A stretch of DNA of 47,897 nt, from contig NZ_WJFC01000091.1 of the NCBI RefSeq assembly GCF_009725235.1, forward strand, positions 1-47,897, given 5' to 3'. Positions 40,959 to 47,897 of the stretch are shown here, one piece after another. Made by a program: the position numbers and the translations under genes. This DNA is from Scytonema sp. UIC 10036 (GTDB lineage Bacteria; Cyanobacteriota; Cyanobacteriia; Cyanobacteriales; Nostocaceae). Within the stretch, counting starts at the first letter, position 1; each line of letters opens with the position of its first letter. The notes beneath the pieces are model-generated. The model was not told the origin of the DNA. It did not search any database and worked only from the letters and a program-made list of their open reading frames with translations.

Positions 40959-41616
40959 AGGGATTGGCACGTCCATGAAATGGATGTTGCAGATGCGTGA
41001 TTTTTCTACTGTTAATGGGTAAATAGATTTACTGGCTGGTGGTCCACCTTGTCAGCCGTTTTCCATTGGTGGTAGACATGGTGCTCATCAAGACTCGCGG
41101 GATATGTTTCCCCGGTTTTTTCAAGCGGTGCGCGAGTTACGTCCTAAAGCTTTCCTAATTGAGAATGTGCGGGGGTTGCTGCGTCAAAATTTTCTCAATT
41201 ATTTTGAGTATATTACTTTGCAGCTTGCCCACCCCGAACTACAGTCCAAACCGGATGAGTTTTGGGTTGACCATTTGGCTCGGCTGGAACGCCATCACAA
41301 CAGTGGTGTCAGCGATGACCTTGGTTATCGGGTGATTTTTAGGTTGCTTAATGCGGCTGATTATGGTGTACCCCAAAAGCGAGAACGGGTTTTTATAGTG
41401 GGTTTCCGTTCCGATTTAAATGCTAATTGGTCTTTTCCCGAACCAACCCATACCTCTGAAGCACTCATTTGGCACAAGTGGGTGACTCTTGAGTATTGGG
41501 AGAGGCACGGTATTTCCAGTCATGACCGTCCAGAGATGCCAGCAAGCTTTAAACTTAATGACTTCAAAATTTGCACTCCTCAGACAGTTGGCAGGAGAAT
41601 GATAGGTGCTGTTTAG
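40959..41616 (+). pseudogene. Broken C5 cytosine DNA methyltransferase
   Basis: From 41025 the frame reads IDLLAGGPPCQPFSIGGRHG (motif IV, catalytic Cys in PCQ), FLIENVRG (motif VI) and VPQKRERVFIVGF (motif VIII). Upstream, RDWHVHEMDVADA and then DFSTVNG fit the family but are separated by a frameshift and an in-frame TAA near 41020. Motif I and the target recognition/C-terminal motifs are missing. It is therefore a non-functional remnant of a restriction-modification system. Confidence 0.75.
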
Positions 41617-41814
41617 TTATAATTGCTCATGCCAAGAGTCCCAGAAAGGGAAAATTACCCGAAACGTTTCTGGTAAGAAGTCGGCGGAAAAAGTAGAGAG
41701 GATAAGACCGCCTATCGACTCACCAAGAATCAAAATTTAATAATTTTTTATTTACTGTAATATTAATACTTTAGTACTAAAATCTTTATATACCATAGCT
41801 GATGTGGGCAATTA

Positions 41815-42237
41815 ATGAGTGAAAGTATCGAAAATTGGATAAAAGCGTTACCCAAAAGATCAACCCCCACCTACAGTCAACGTTATCAATTTCAAATTAA
41901 ATATTGTGGCACCGAAGAAATTCAAGTTAAAGACGGAGGAGAACAAATATGGGCTGATGGGATAAACACTCAAACCGGAGAATTACTTGAAGCCAAATTT
42001 GTTGATAACCCTACAAATAGCCCTTATGTAAGTGGGTCTAACATTCCGCCCTTTATCCGTACTAAAATAGTTAATGACGTAGAAAACGAATTTAGGCGTT
42101 ATGCAGCAGTGATTAATGACCCGAATACGCCAGTAGAGTCACTACAAGTAATTGTTAATATTCAAGAAGCAGTGCCATTTTTTGAGAATTTACTCAAAAA
42201 ATATAATATACAAGGTCATGTTGTGGTCAGATTTTAA
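41815..42237 (+). CDS. Restriction-endonuclease-fold toxin domain (Tox-REase-like)
   Basis: A 140-aa protein. RYQFQIKYCGTEEIQVKDGG, then WADGINTQTGELLEAKFVDN, gives the D...E-x-K arrangement of PD-(D/E)XK toxins (Asp in ADGIN, Glu-Ala-Lys in LLEAK). In polymorphic toxins this domain sits at the C-terminus of a long delivery protein; here it is alone and begins at ATG. It is followed 19 bases later by a possible immunity gene. It is probably a DNase or RNase toxin. Confidence 0.65.
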   Translation: MSESIENWIKALPKRSTPTYSQRYQFQIKYCGTEEIQVKDGGEQIWADGINTQTGELLEAKFVDNPTNSPYVSGSNIPPFIRTKIVNDVENEFRRYAAVINDPNTPVESLQVIVNIQEAVPFFENLLKKYNIQGHVVVRF

Positions 42238-42256
42238 TAGGTAAAGAGGTTAGTCG

Positions 42257-42646
42257 ATGGAATACTTAATCACCCCGCCAGAAGAAACGGATTGGCAAAT
42301 TAATCAGTCAGATTTTGCTAACTGTCTTCTGAAAAAATGGTCAAATATTCAACTAAAGCAAATCACTAACCCAGATGACTATTATTGCCTTGAAGGATCG
42401 ATCTCAGTAGCTGGTGATGGGCAAATGCTTGAAGTGGCTTTACACCGAGACAGGCAAGGTGTAAGCCTAGATGGCTATTTAGAAGATTGTGCATTTTTTG
42501 CAGTTTGGCTGCGTTCACTCGTGACTCAAAATCAGAAGTTAGTGTTTTATGACCAAGGATATAATGTCCATATTGAACTAAAGCAAAACACAACAAAGTC
42601 AGAAATTATTAATTCATTTATTAGTACTCCCCAGCCATTGCTATAA
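42257..42646 (+). CDS. Putative immunity protein for the nuclease toxin
   Basis: A 129-aa acidic protein (LITPPEETDWQINQSDFANC; LEDCAFFAVWLRSLVTQNQK) of a type seen next to Tox-REase genes. The assignment rests on size, acidity and the 19-base spacing; the exact immunity family is not identified. Confidence 0.55.
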   Translation: MEYLITPPEETDWQINQSDFANCLLKKWSNIQLKQITNPDDYYCLEGSISVAGDGQMLEVALHRDRQGVSLDGYLEDCAFFAVWLRSLVTQNQKLVFYDQGYNVHIELKQNTTKSEIINSFISTPQPLL

Positions 42647-42898
42647 GTAAGTCGTCACAATTAAAGTGAACTAGTCAGTCCTCGTCATTGGTCATTTGTC
42701 CACAACAGCTTTACTAGGCAAGCACGTTACAACAAGCTTCGGGAATTTCAAAATGGAGATGAATTCTGCTCGTGCTTGCAAAATGGTACCAGCAGTACCA
42801 GAAAAAAGAGATGTCTTTGTGGCTAATAACAGTTGAGTTTGTTAAGAAGCCTAAACAAAATTAGCAGTAGAAATGCTTAATTTTGTTTATTACATGAC

Positions 42899-42926
42899 TA
42901 GTCGCCAATAGACGGCGACTTTTTTA
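42899..42926 (+). terminator. Rho-independent terminator
   Basis: AGTCGCC and GGCGACT around AATAGAC, followed by seven T. It probably ends the toxin/immunity transcript. Confidence 0.8.
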
Positions 42927-42959
42927 GTCTTCTCGCTTTTTAAACTCTGTAAGTTCGTT

Positions 42960-43097
42960 ACTCTGTTACTTTCAGACTTAGTGCTACGGGTTAGTTCGGC
43001 TTCATTGGTACCAGCTAACTCCTGCTGTTTGCCCAACACCCCAGTCAACAGCAATTCGGTGATAGGTGTTCTCTGTTATCCTCTCCCCTCCTTACCT
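42960..43097 (-). pseudogene. 3' fragment of a second parA-partner gene
   Basis: It shares GTTCGGCTTCATTGGTACCA and AACAGCAATTCGGTGA-type stretches with 44563-44700, and the stop region too. Only the last 40 or so codons remain. A still shorter tip of the same 3' end lies at 43792-43826. Confidence 0.65.
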
Positions 43098-43140
43098 TAA
43101 TCTTTAAGATGCGTGCAAAATGTAACCAATTTAGTTCATT

Positions 43141-43163
43141 ATAGTATCATCTAGTGATACTAT
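43141..43163. promoter_or_regulatory. Palindromic operator of hicAB
   Basis: ATAGTATCA and TGATACTAT around TCTAG, ending five bases before the hicA ATG. It is a likely binding site for the HicB or HicAB complex. Confidence 0.65.
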
Positions 43164-43167
43164 AAGA

Positions 43168-43437
43168 ATGGAACTTAACAGTAAACACCAAAAAACTCTT
43201 GATGCTCTTTTTCAAAACCCCATCAGATCCGATATTTTATGGAGTGATATCGAGTCTCTCCTAATTGCTCTTAGTGCAGAGGTATCAGAGGGAAGAGGAT
43301 CGAGAGTCAGATTTGCTCTTAATGATGTAAGAGCTACGTTTCACAGACCACACCCTGAAAAAGAAACTGACAAAGGTGCTGTTAAGTCGATGCGGCGGTT
43401 TTTAACAGAAGCGGGGATTCAAAATGATGAAGTATAA
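43168..43437 (+). CDS. hicA: HicA-type mRNA interferase toxin
   Basis: 89 aa with LKDL-like start (DILWSDIESLLIALSAEVSE), GRGSRVRFALN and FHRPHPEKETDKGAVKSMRR. The His in FHRPH is the expected catalytic residue of the double-stranded RNA-binding-like HicA fold. It overlaps hicB by 14 bases; the toxin-first order is normal for HicAB. Confidence 0.9.
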   Translation: MELNSKHQKTLDALFQNPIRSDILWSDIESLLIALSAEVSEGRGSRVRFALNDVRATFHRPHPEKETDKGAVKSMRRFLTEAGIQNDEV

Positions 43438-43747
43438 AGGATATGAGGCAATTGTTGAATTTGATGATGAGGCAGAAATTTTTCACGGTGAAGTCATTAA
43501 TATTCGGGACGTGATTACTTTTCAAGGTCGTAGTGTAGACGAACTAAAGCAAGCTTTTGCTGATTCAGTGGAAGATTATTTAGATTTTTGTAGAGAACGC
43601 GGTGAGGAGCCCGATAAACCATTCTCAGGTAAATTCATGGTAAGGATTGACCCGATGTTACACAAAAAAATTGTGGCTAAAGCAAAAAAAGAGGGGCAAA
43701 GCCTTAACTCATTGGTTGAAAAAAGCTTGTCCCTATATGTTAGTTAA
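43424..43747 (+). CDS. hicB: HicB-type antitoxin
   Basis: A 107-aa protein. The N-terminus YKGYEAIVEFDDEAEIFHGE and the DVITFQGRSVDELKQAFADS motif are the partial RNase-H-like HicB fold. The C-terminus (RIDPMLHKKIVAKAKKEGQS) is a ribbon-helix-helix that would bind the operator 43141-43163. Confidence 0.9.
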   Translation: MMKYKGYEAIVEFDDEAEIFHGEVINIRDVITFQGRSVDELKQAFADSVEDYLDFCRERGEEPDKPFSGKFMVRIDPMLHKKIVAKAKKEGQSLNSLVEKSLSLYVS

Positions 43748-43900
43748 ATGAGTTAACTCATACTCTGTTAGCTTGAGACTCTGTAAGTTTGTTACTCTGG
43801 TACTTCCAGACTTAACGCTTGGTAAAGGAAAAGGAGCTTGCTTATCCCCTCGAAATCAGTTAGCATTAAATTTGCATCATATTTAGTGCAAGAGTAGGAT

Positions 43901-44188
43901 ATGGATATTAGCCGAGACATCGATTCGCTTTCCAACTTCAAACGGAATACGCCGAAGTTTCTTGAGCAGATGAAAGAGACAAAGGAACCTGTAGTGTTGA
44001 CCATTAACGGGAAGGCAGAGCTGGTGGTGCAGGACGCCCAAGCATATCAGTCCCTTCTTGACCGTATTGAGTACCTGGAAACGGTTAAAGCGATCTCGCA
44101 GGGCTTACAGGATGTAGAAGAGGGTAAGACCGTTGCTCTAGAAGAGTTTGAAGCGAGAATGCGGCAAAAACATGGCATTCGAGGTTGA
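43901..44188 (+). CDS. Phd/YefM-type antitoxin
   Basis: 95 aa. NTPKFLEQMKETKEPVVLTI then NGKAELVVQDAQAYQSLLDR is the Phd/YefM N-terminal DNA-binding fold; the C-terminal tail would wrap the toxin. It overlaps the toxin gene by 17 bases. An imperfect palindrome TTGCATCATATTTAGTGCAA lies just upstream. Confidence 0.9.
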   Translation: MDISRDIDSLSNFKRNTPKFLEQMKETKEPVVLTINGKAELVVQDAQAYQSLLDRIEYLETVKAISQGLQDVEEGKTVALEEFEARMRQKHGIRG

Positions 44189-44498
44189 CGTCACTGAACG
44201 GGCCAGCCAGCAGATAGAAGAAGCGTATTGTTGGTTAGCGGAGAGAAACCCTGTTGCGGCTAACAGATGGTTTAATGGCTTGATGACCGCGATTTACTCG
44301 CTAAAGGATTCTCAAGGGCGTTGTGCTAGAATACCAGAGCAAGACAACTTTCCCCAAGAGATTCGCCACCTGATTTACCAAAAAAAGTACCGCATCATTT
44401 TCCTGGTTCAGGATGAAGAAGAAACGGTATATGTCTTGGCCGTTCGCCATACAGCGCGGAAACCTTTAGAAAGTGAGGATTTAGAAGAGACCCTATAA
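44172..44498 (+). CDS. RelE/ParE-superfamily toxin
   Basis: 108 aa from ATG 44172 (MAFEVDVTERASQQIEEAYC); an upstream ATG in frame at 44148 would add eight residues within the antitoxin frame. YRIIFLVQDEEETVYVLAVR is the typical beta-sheet end. It is the partner of the upstream Phd-type gene. Confidence 0.9.
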   Translation: MAFEVDVTERASQQIEEAYCWLAERNPVAANRWFNGLMTAIYSLKDSQGRCARIPEQDNFPQEIRHLIYQKKYRIIFLVQDEEETVYVLAVRHTARKPLESEDLEETL

Positions 44499-44562
44499 CC
44501 TGACTTTTCACGTCATCTGGAAAGTATCTGTAACTCTGTTAGCTTGTAACTCTGTAAGTTTG

Positions 44563-44940
44563 TTACTCTGGTACTTCCAGACCTAGCGTTTGGTAAAGTT
44601 CGGCTTCATTGATACCAGCTAACTCCTGCTGTTTGCTCAACAATAGGTCAACAGCAATTCGGATGAGGGTGTTCTCTGTTATCCTCTCTCCTCCTTTACG
44701 GCGTCGGTTGATTTTCCTCGCTAAGGTTGTCAATTGCTCAATTTGGTCTTCTCGAAGTCGCGCTTCTTTACGCACCAGTTGCAAATACTTGGGGATATTG
44801 CTTTCTGGAGTTTCTGGTTCTGGTTGAGTCGGAACTGATGCTACTGGTGATGGGGGGGCGGCTTGTGGTGGGGTTGGTTCTTCTGGTTGTCGTTGAGTTT
44901 CTTCTCTCACCAAATCGGAAAGATTTCGTTTCTTAGTCAT
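44563..44940 (-). CDS. Small parA partner with ribbon-helix-helix-like C-terminus
   Basis: 125 aa from ATG 44940, overlapping the parA stop by 8 bases. The N-terminus is basic then Pro/Glu-rich and disordered (PEEPTPPQAAPPSPVASVPT); the C-terminal half (RKEARLREDQIEQLTTLARK, then ITENTLIRIAVDLLLSKQQE) looks like a DNA-binding helical dimer domain of the kind used by small ParB/ParG-like centromere binders. The gene's 3' end has been copied at 42960 and 43792. Confidence 0.75.
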   Translation of the reverse strand: MTKKRNLSDLVREETQRQPEEPTPPQAAPPSPVASVPTQPEPETPESNIPKYLQLVRKEARLREDQIEQLTTLARKINRRRKGGERITENTLIRIAVDLLLSKQQELAGINEAELYQTLGLEVPE

Positions 44941-45565
44941 TATTTGCTCTCCACTCGCGCAAGAGTTCATCGGCAACACGGTGATAATCGGATGCGGCTT
45001 CTTTGACGTTTTTGCCTTTGGCTTGGGTAATGGGTACGCCTTCTAGGGGGGCGCGTTCGTGGGCTTTGTAAGCGCGGACAAAGGCGTTGAACACTGGAAT
45101 GCCTGATTCCATTAAGGATTTTTGAGCATCAAGCGCATCGTTAAGGCTTCTGGGGTCAACTTTGGTGAGGAGTACGCGATGGGTGACGCCAATGGGTGCG
45201 ATCGCTAACCTCACTGTCTCAATCAGCGCTGTTAAATCCATTGGCGCGGGTTGAGTGGGTAGAACCAAATAATCGGATGCTTGCACGACTGCTTTTAAAG
45301 CATCAGACCGCAAAGCTGGTGGGGTGTCTACGACTATCAGGTCGTATCCTTGAATTTGACGCAGCTTGGTTAGGAGTTTGGGGTCAGTTTCGGTGGAGAG
45401 TTCAAACGGCATTTCGCCGCGATCGCCCCACCATGATGCAGATTTTTGCGGGTCGGCATCTACTAGCAGAGTGTTGAATTTTTTTGAGAGGATGGCGGCG
45501 AGGTTGACAGCGGTTGTGGTCTTGCCAGCGCCACCTTTTCCGTTTGCTATGGTCAGGATTTTCAC
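44933..45565 (-). CDS. parA: ParA-type partition ATPase
   Basis: 210 aa, the short ParA class without N-terminal HTH. Deviant Walker A is KGGAGKTTTAVN at residues 10-21, then LLVDADPQKSASWW and DLIVVDTPPALR. It partitions the plasmid together with the small downstream gene. The upstream region 45566-45741 contains heptad-type repeats and the ACTTACAGATATTATGCAG motif, candidate centromere or operator. Confidence 0.95.
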   Translation of the reverse strand: MKILTIANGKGGAGKTTTAVNLAAILSKKFNTLLVDADPQKSASWWGDRGEMPFELSTETDPKLLTKLRQIQGYDLIVVDTPPALRSDALKAVVQASDYLVLPTQPAPMDLTALIETVRLAIAPIGVTHRVLLTKVDPRSLNDALDAQKSLMESGIPVFNAFVRAYKAHERAPLEGVPITQAKGKNVKEAASDYHRVADELLREWRANND

Positions 45566-45741
45566 GCTCGTCAGTTTGTAAGTCTGTAAGTTCGTGAGTT
45601 TGTTAATCTGTCACTTACAGATATTATGCAGTGAAAGATGCACTTGTTGTAGGCTGTGGCTGGAACGTTTTTGCCCATACATGAAAAATTTCACGCAACT
45701 TGCTACAAGTGGTGAAAATCAAAGACACTATCAGTAAAGTC
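45566..45741. promoter_or_regulatory. Upstream region of parA with repeats
   Basis: CTGTAAGT (45582) and ACTTACAG (45613) are inverted; the 19-bp motif at 45613-45631 recurs twice at 15164-15269. It is a plausible parS/operator. Confidence 0.5.
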
Positions 45742-46279
45742 TCAAGTATTTACTGCATAGAGAACAATCCCCAGTTCAAAGTTAGGACGGTATCCTCCAT
45801 GTTCTGGTTCATAGTTAAATAACTTACTCGCAGGACCTACATTAAACTTACTGAGTTGCTGACTTAACCTGTGTATTGCTACCTTAAGAGGGGAATTTTG
45901 GTTTATCCCTCCCTCAATTTGCACTCCAGAACGCAAGCCACGTCTACCATCTGTCTCGTAACCAAAGGTATAATCTTGAACCGCCAAAGCATCGTATTCT
46001 GGAAGTTCGCTTGTCTGTTTTCTCGATTGACGTGGTGAGTAATTATAATCGTGCTCCCGAATAATGACCGGGGTCTGCTTTTCCATTTGTTGTGCCAAAA
46101 AAGCCAGTATTCTAAAAGCACTTGACTCTGGCTTAATTCCACGCAAGCGATCGAGTTTTTTGGAACCAGGCATTTCTAACAGGACTGACTTTTCTTTGGC
46201 TTTTTCCCAAAACTCATCTAACATCCTCTGCTTACCTTCCTTCGGTACTTCCTTCAGTAACAAAGCTATGGGCAGAAAT
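45742..46279 (-). pseudogene. Receiver-winged-helix response regulator, 3' part
   Basis: C-terminal half of the gene whose 5' part is 77-645. From the IS edge it reads FLPIALLLKEVPKEGKQRML; it then ends with an OmpR-like winged helix (LRSGVQIEGGINQNSPLKVA, IHRLSQQL, HGGYRPNFE). Internal starts (TTG 46263) could yield a DNA-binding-only product. It is adjacent to the IS copy at 46280. Confidence 0.85.
46274..46279. repeat. Target duplication AGAAAT (pairs with 77-82)
   Basis: Equal to the six bases immediately after the IS end at the window start. The other copy of this IS has an 8-bp duplication, so the length varies or two bases were lost. Confidence 0.7.
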
Positions 46280-46410
46280 CATTTGCCACAAGTTAAAAGT
46301 AAGTAAAATTTGTCAATACGTCTTTGAGTAGAAATAAAGTTAAATAAAAATGATAATCGTGTCGTTGGGGGAAGAGGTGAGCGTTTCTCGCCTCTTCCCC
46401 CAACCCTTTA

Positions 46411-46434
46411 TTTGATTATCATTATTGATAATTC
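46411..46434. promoter_or_regulatory. Fur-box-like sequence upstream of transposase
   Basis: TTTGATTATCATTATTGATA, then ATTC. Read on the other strand it contains AATAATGATAATC, close to the three-hexamer Fur consensus (GATAAT GATAAT C ATTATC), though the third hexamer is poor. Confidence 0.3.
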
Positions 46435-46510
46435 TTCCGGCAATATTTGCCAATCTAAAAAATCATGTGAAACTCAGTTAAGACAAGTAATTGAGTGATT
46501 GTAGAAAACC

Positions 46511-47884
46511 ATGAGCCAAAGCCGAAAGACCAATCGAGATCACGCAAAAAAGACACAACGACCAATGGTGCAAGATGAGGTAATTGCCCAGCAGCTAGAA
46601 GCGTTACTTACTCCAGCCATCACCGCACAAGAAAATTACTATCGTCAATTGAGTTTAAGAGACAGAATTCTCAACTTACCGTTTATGGTAGCTGCGGTGC
46701 TAACTTTACTGTGGCGAGACGTAGCGGGAGTCACAGAACTGACAAGAATGTTAGCTAGAGAAGGTTTTTTGTGGTGTAGTCCCAAGACTGTTAGTCAACA
46801 AGCAATATCCCAACGGTTTTTAACATTTCCTGCTCAATTATTCGAGAAAGTTTTTAAGGATTTATTGCCAGATTTAAAAGCAGCTTGGTATACCAGAAAT
46901 AGCCGTCCAATTCCTGAAAGTATTCAATTTACCCTGTCTAAGTTTCAGAAGATTTGGATAGTAGACTGTTCAACTTTAGAAGCGTTATTTTGTAAGCTCA
47001 AAAGCCTAGACAATGTTCCCAAAGGGCAACTAGCAGGAAAAATGGGAACAGTAATAGATTTAATGACCAGATTACCCATCGAGGTTTGGTTTAATGAAAA
47101 TCCGAGAGCTTCTGATATTAAACTTGAGTCAAATATTTTAAATTTAGTTACAGCCAAGACGTTACTGTTACTGGATAGAGGATTTTATCATTTTAGCTTT
47201 TGGCTACAATTAATTGAACAAGAAGTTCACTTTATTACTCGTTTGAAAAAGGGAGCATCAATTAAGGTTGAGCAAGTGTTTACGGATAGTTATGCTCTCA
47301 AAGACCGTTTGATACGTTTGGGGTCTGGCACGAAAACAACTCCATTTATTACCTTACGTCTGGTTGAAGTTCGTTCAGAGAAAGCTTGGCATTCTTATTT
47401 AACTAGCGTACTTGACCCTACTGTTTTACCTCCCTACGTCGTGGCAGATTTATATCGACGAAGATGGAGAATTGAAGATGCTTTTAATACTGTCAAACGT
47501 CTCTTAGGTTTAAGTTATTTATGGACTGGTTCTCTTAACGGTATTCAGTTGCAAATTTGGGGTACTTGGTTATTTTATGCTGTGTTAGTTGATTTAGGCG
47601 ATGCTGTAGCTGACGAGCTAGAGTTACCCTTTGACCAAATTTCTTTAGAGATGATTTATCGCGGTCTTTATCATTTTTACGTTGCTTATCAAAAAGGTAA
47701 GGCTACTGACCCAGTTAAATATTTTGCTTCCCCGGAAAATCAAGATTTGGGGATTGTTAAACGACAACGAAAACCAAATATTAAGTTAATCATTGCATCC
47801 TTTCCTGAAAAACAGCGAGGCACTGACCAATTTTTCTTCCAAGCTTCTTCTAAAAGCCCCTTGACAACTGCCTTGCAGCCTTAA
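46511..47884 (+). CDS. IS4-family DDE transposase (second copy)
   Basis: 457 aa, the same sequence as 12922-14295 including the DDE residues and the YRRRWRIEDAFNTVKRLL signature. ATG lies 67 bases after the hairpin (46373-46405) and the Fur-box-like stretch. Confidence 0.95.
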   Translation: MSQSRKTNRDHAKKTQRPMVQDEVIAQQLEALLTPAITAQENYYRQLSLRDRILNLPFMVAAVLTLLWRDVAGVTELTRMLAREGFLWCSPKTVSQQAISQRFLTFPAQLFEKVFKDLLPDLKAAWYTRNSRPIPESIQFTLSKFQKIWIVDCSTLEALFCKLKSLDNVPKGQLAGKMGTVIDLMTRLPIEVWFNENPRASDIKLESNILNLVTAKTLLLLDRGFYHFSFWLQLIEQEVHFITRLKKGASIKVEQVFTDSYALKDRLIRLGSGTKTTPFITLRLVEVRSEKAWHSYLTSVLDPTVLPPYVVADLYRRRWRIEDAFNTVKRLLGLSYLWTGSLNGIQLQIWGTWLFYAVLVDLGDAVADELELPFDQISLEMIYRGLYHFYVAYQKGKATDPVKYFASPENQDLGIVKRQRKPNIKLIIASFPEKQRGTDQFFFQASSKSPLTTALQP

Positions 47885-47897
47885 CTTGTGACAAATG

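Larger units (their letters stand above)
42647..43140. other. Intergenic with hairpins and a parB-like 3' relic
   Basis: No gene. It contains a 14-bp hairpin (42853-42888), a terminator (42899-42926), and 42960-43097, which matches the 3' end of the parA-partner gene at 44563-44700 and its downstream repeat. Confidence 0.5.
46280..47897 (+). mobile_element. Complete IS4-family element, second copy, 1618 bp
   Basis: It starts CATTTGCCACAAGTTAA and ends TTAACTTGTGACAAATG at the last base. The same length and identical transposase as 12909-14526 suggest recent activity. Confidence 0.95.

Noticed and set aside
1..47897. tRNA, rRNA or riboswitch genes
   Set aside because: No cloverleaf, rRNA stretch or known riboswitch core was recognised by eye.

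Overview
The window looks like a filamentous (heterocyst-type) cyanobacterium. HIP1 octamers GCGATCGC are frequent (for example near 17117 and 21901), there are heptad-type short tandem repeats, and the families DUF1822, DUF928, CHASE2-CHAT and NACHT/NB-ARC are typical of that group. It carries plasmid functions (a ParA-type ATPase with a small partner, a primase-like replication protein, two toxin-antitoxin loci) and no housekeeping genes. The first 76 bases equal the last 76. Joining the ends across that IS copy restores one open reading frame with a 6-bp target duplication. I infer a circular plasmid of about 47.8 kb, cut open at an IS.
Layout. 77-14622 (and 45742-46279 across the join) is one long minus-strand cluster. 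In transcription order it holds a receiver gene broken by an IS, an alpha/beta hydrolase, a caspase-NB-ARC protein (frameshifted) ending in a receiver domain, a small protein with an N/G/Q motif, a radical SAM/SPASM enzyme, a degenerate histidine-kinase-like protein, two receiver-like proteins, and a receiver-winged-helix regulator broken by the junction IS. It reads as a signalling/conflict (NLR-like) island whose receivers have been hit repeatedly by one IS. 15789-22179 is a plus-strand NACHT, DUF1822, CHAT-CHASE2, DUF928-remnant cluster.
22711-26039 is a 3.3-kb unit with 141-bp inverted ends, at least 13 copies of a 15-bp palindrome, a ribbon-helix-helix-like protein and an IS1634-type transposase. 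A 99-bp palindrome at 32209-32307 looks like the deletion scar of a second copy. 26152-32015 holds HNH, HTH and replication genes, with a decayed methyltransferase and an IS relic between them. 32291-33940 encodes a CHAT domain fused to a PfkB-type sugar/nucleoside kinase, with its 5' end replaced by the palindrome.
34038-38796 is a complete small Tn7-like transposon (TnsA-TnsB fusion plus TnsC, no TniQ seen) with a 5-bp GTGAG duplication, inserted in a 107-bp MITE. 39002-45565 holds a truncated amine oxidase, a broken C5 methyltransferase, an orphan nuclease-toxin/immunity-like pair, HicAB, Phd/RelE-type and ParA/partner loci. 46280-47897 is the closing IS copy.
No rRNA, tRNA or CRISPR array was seen.
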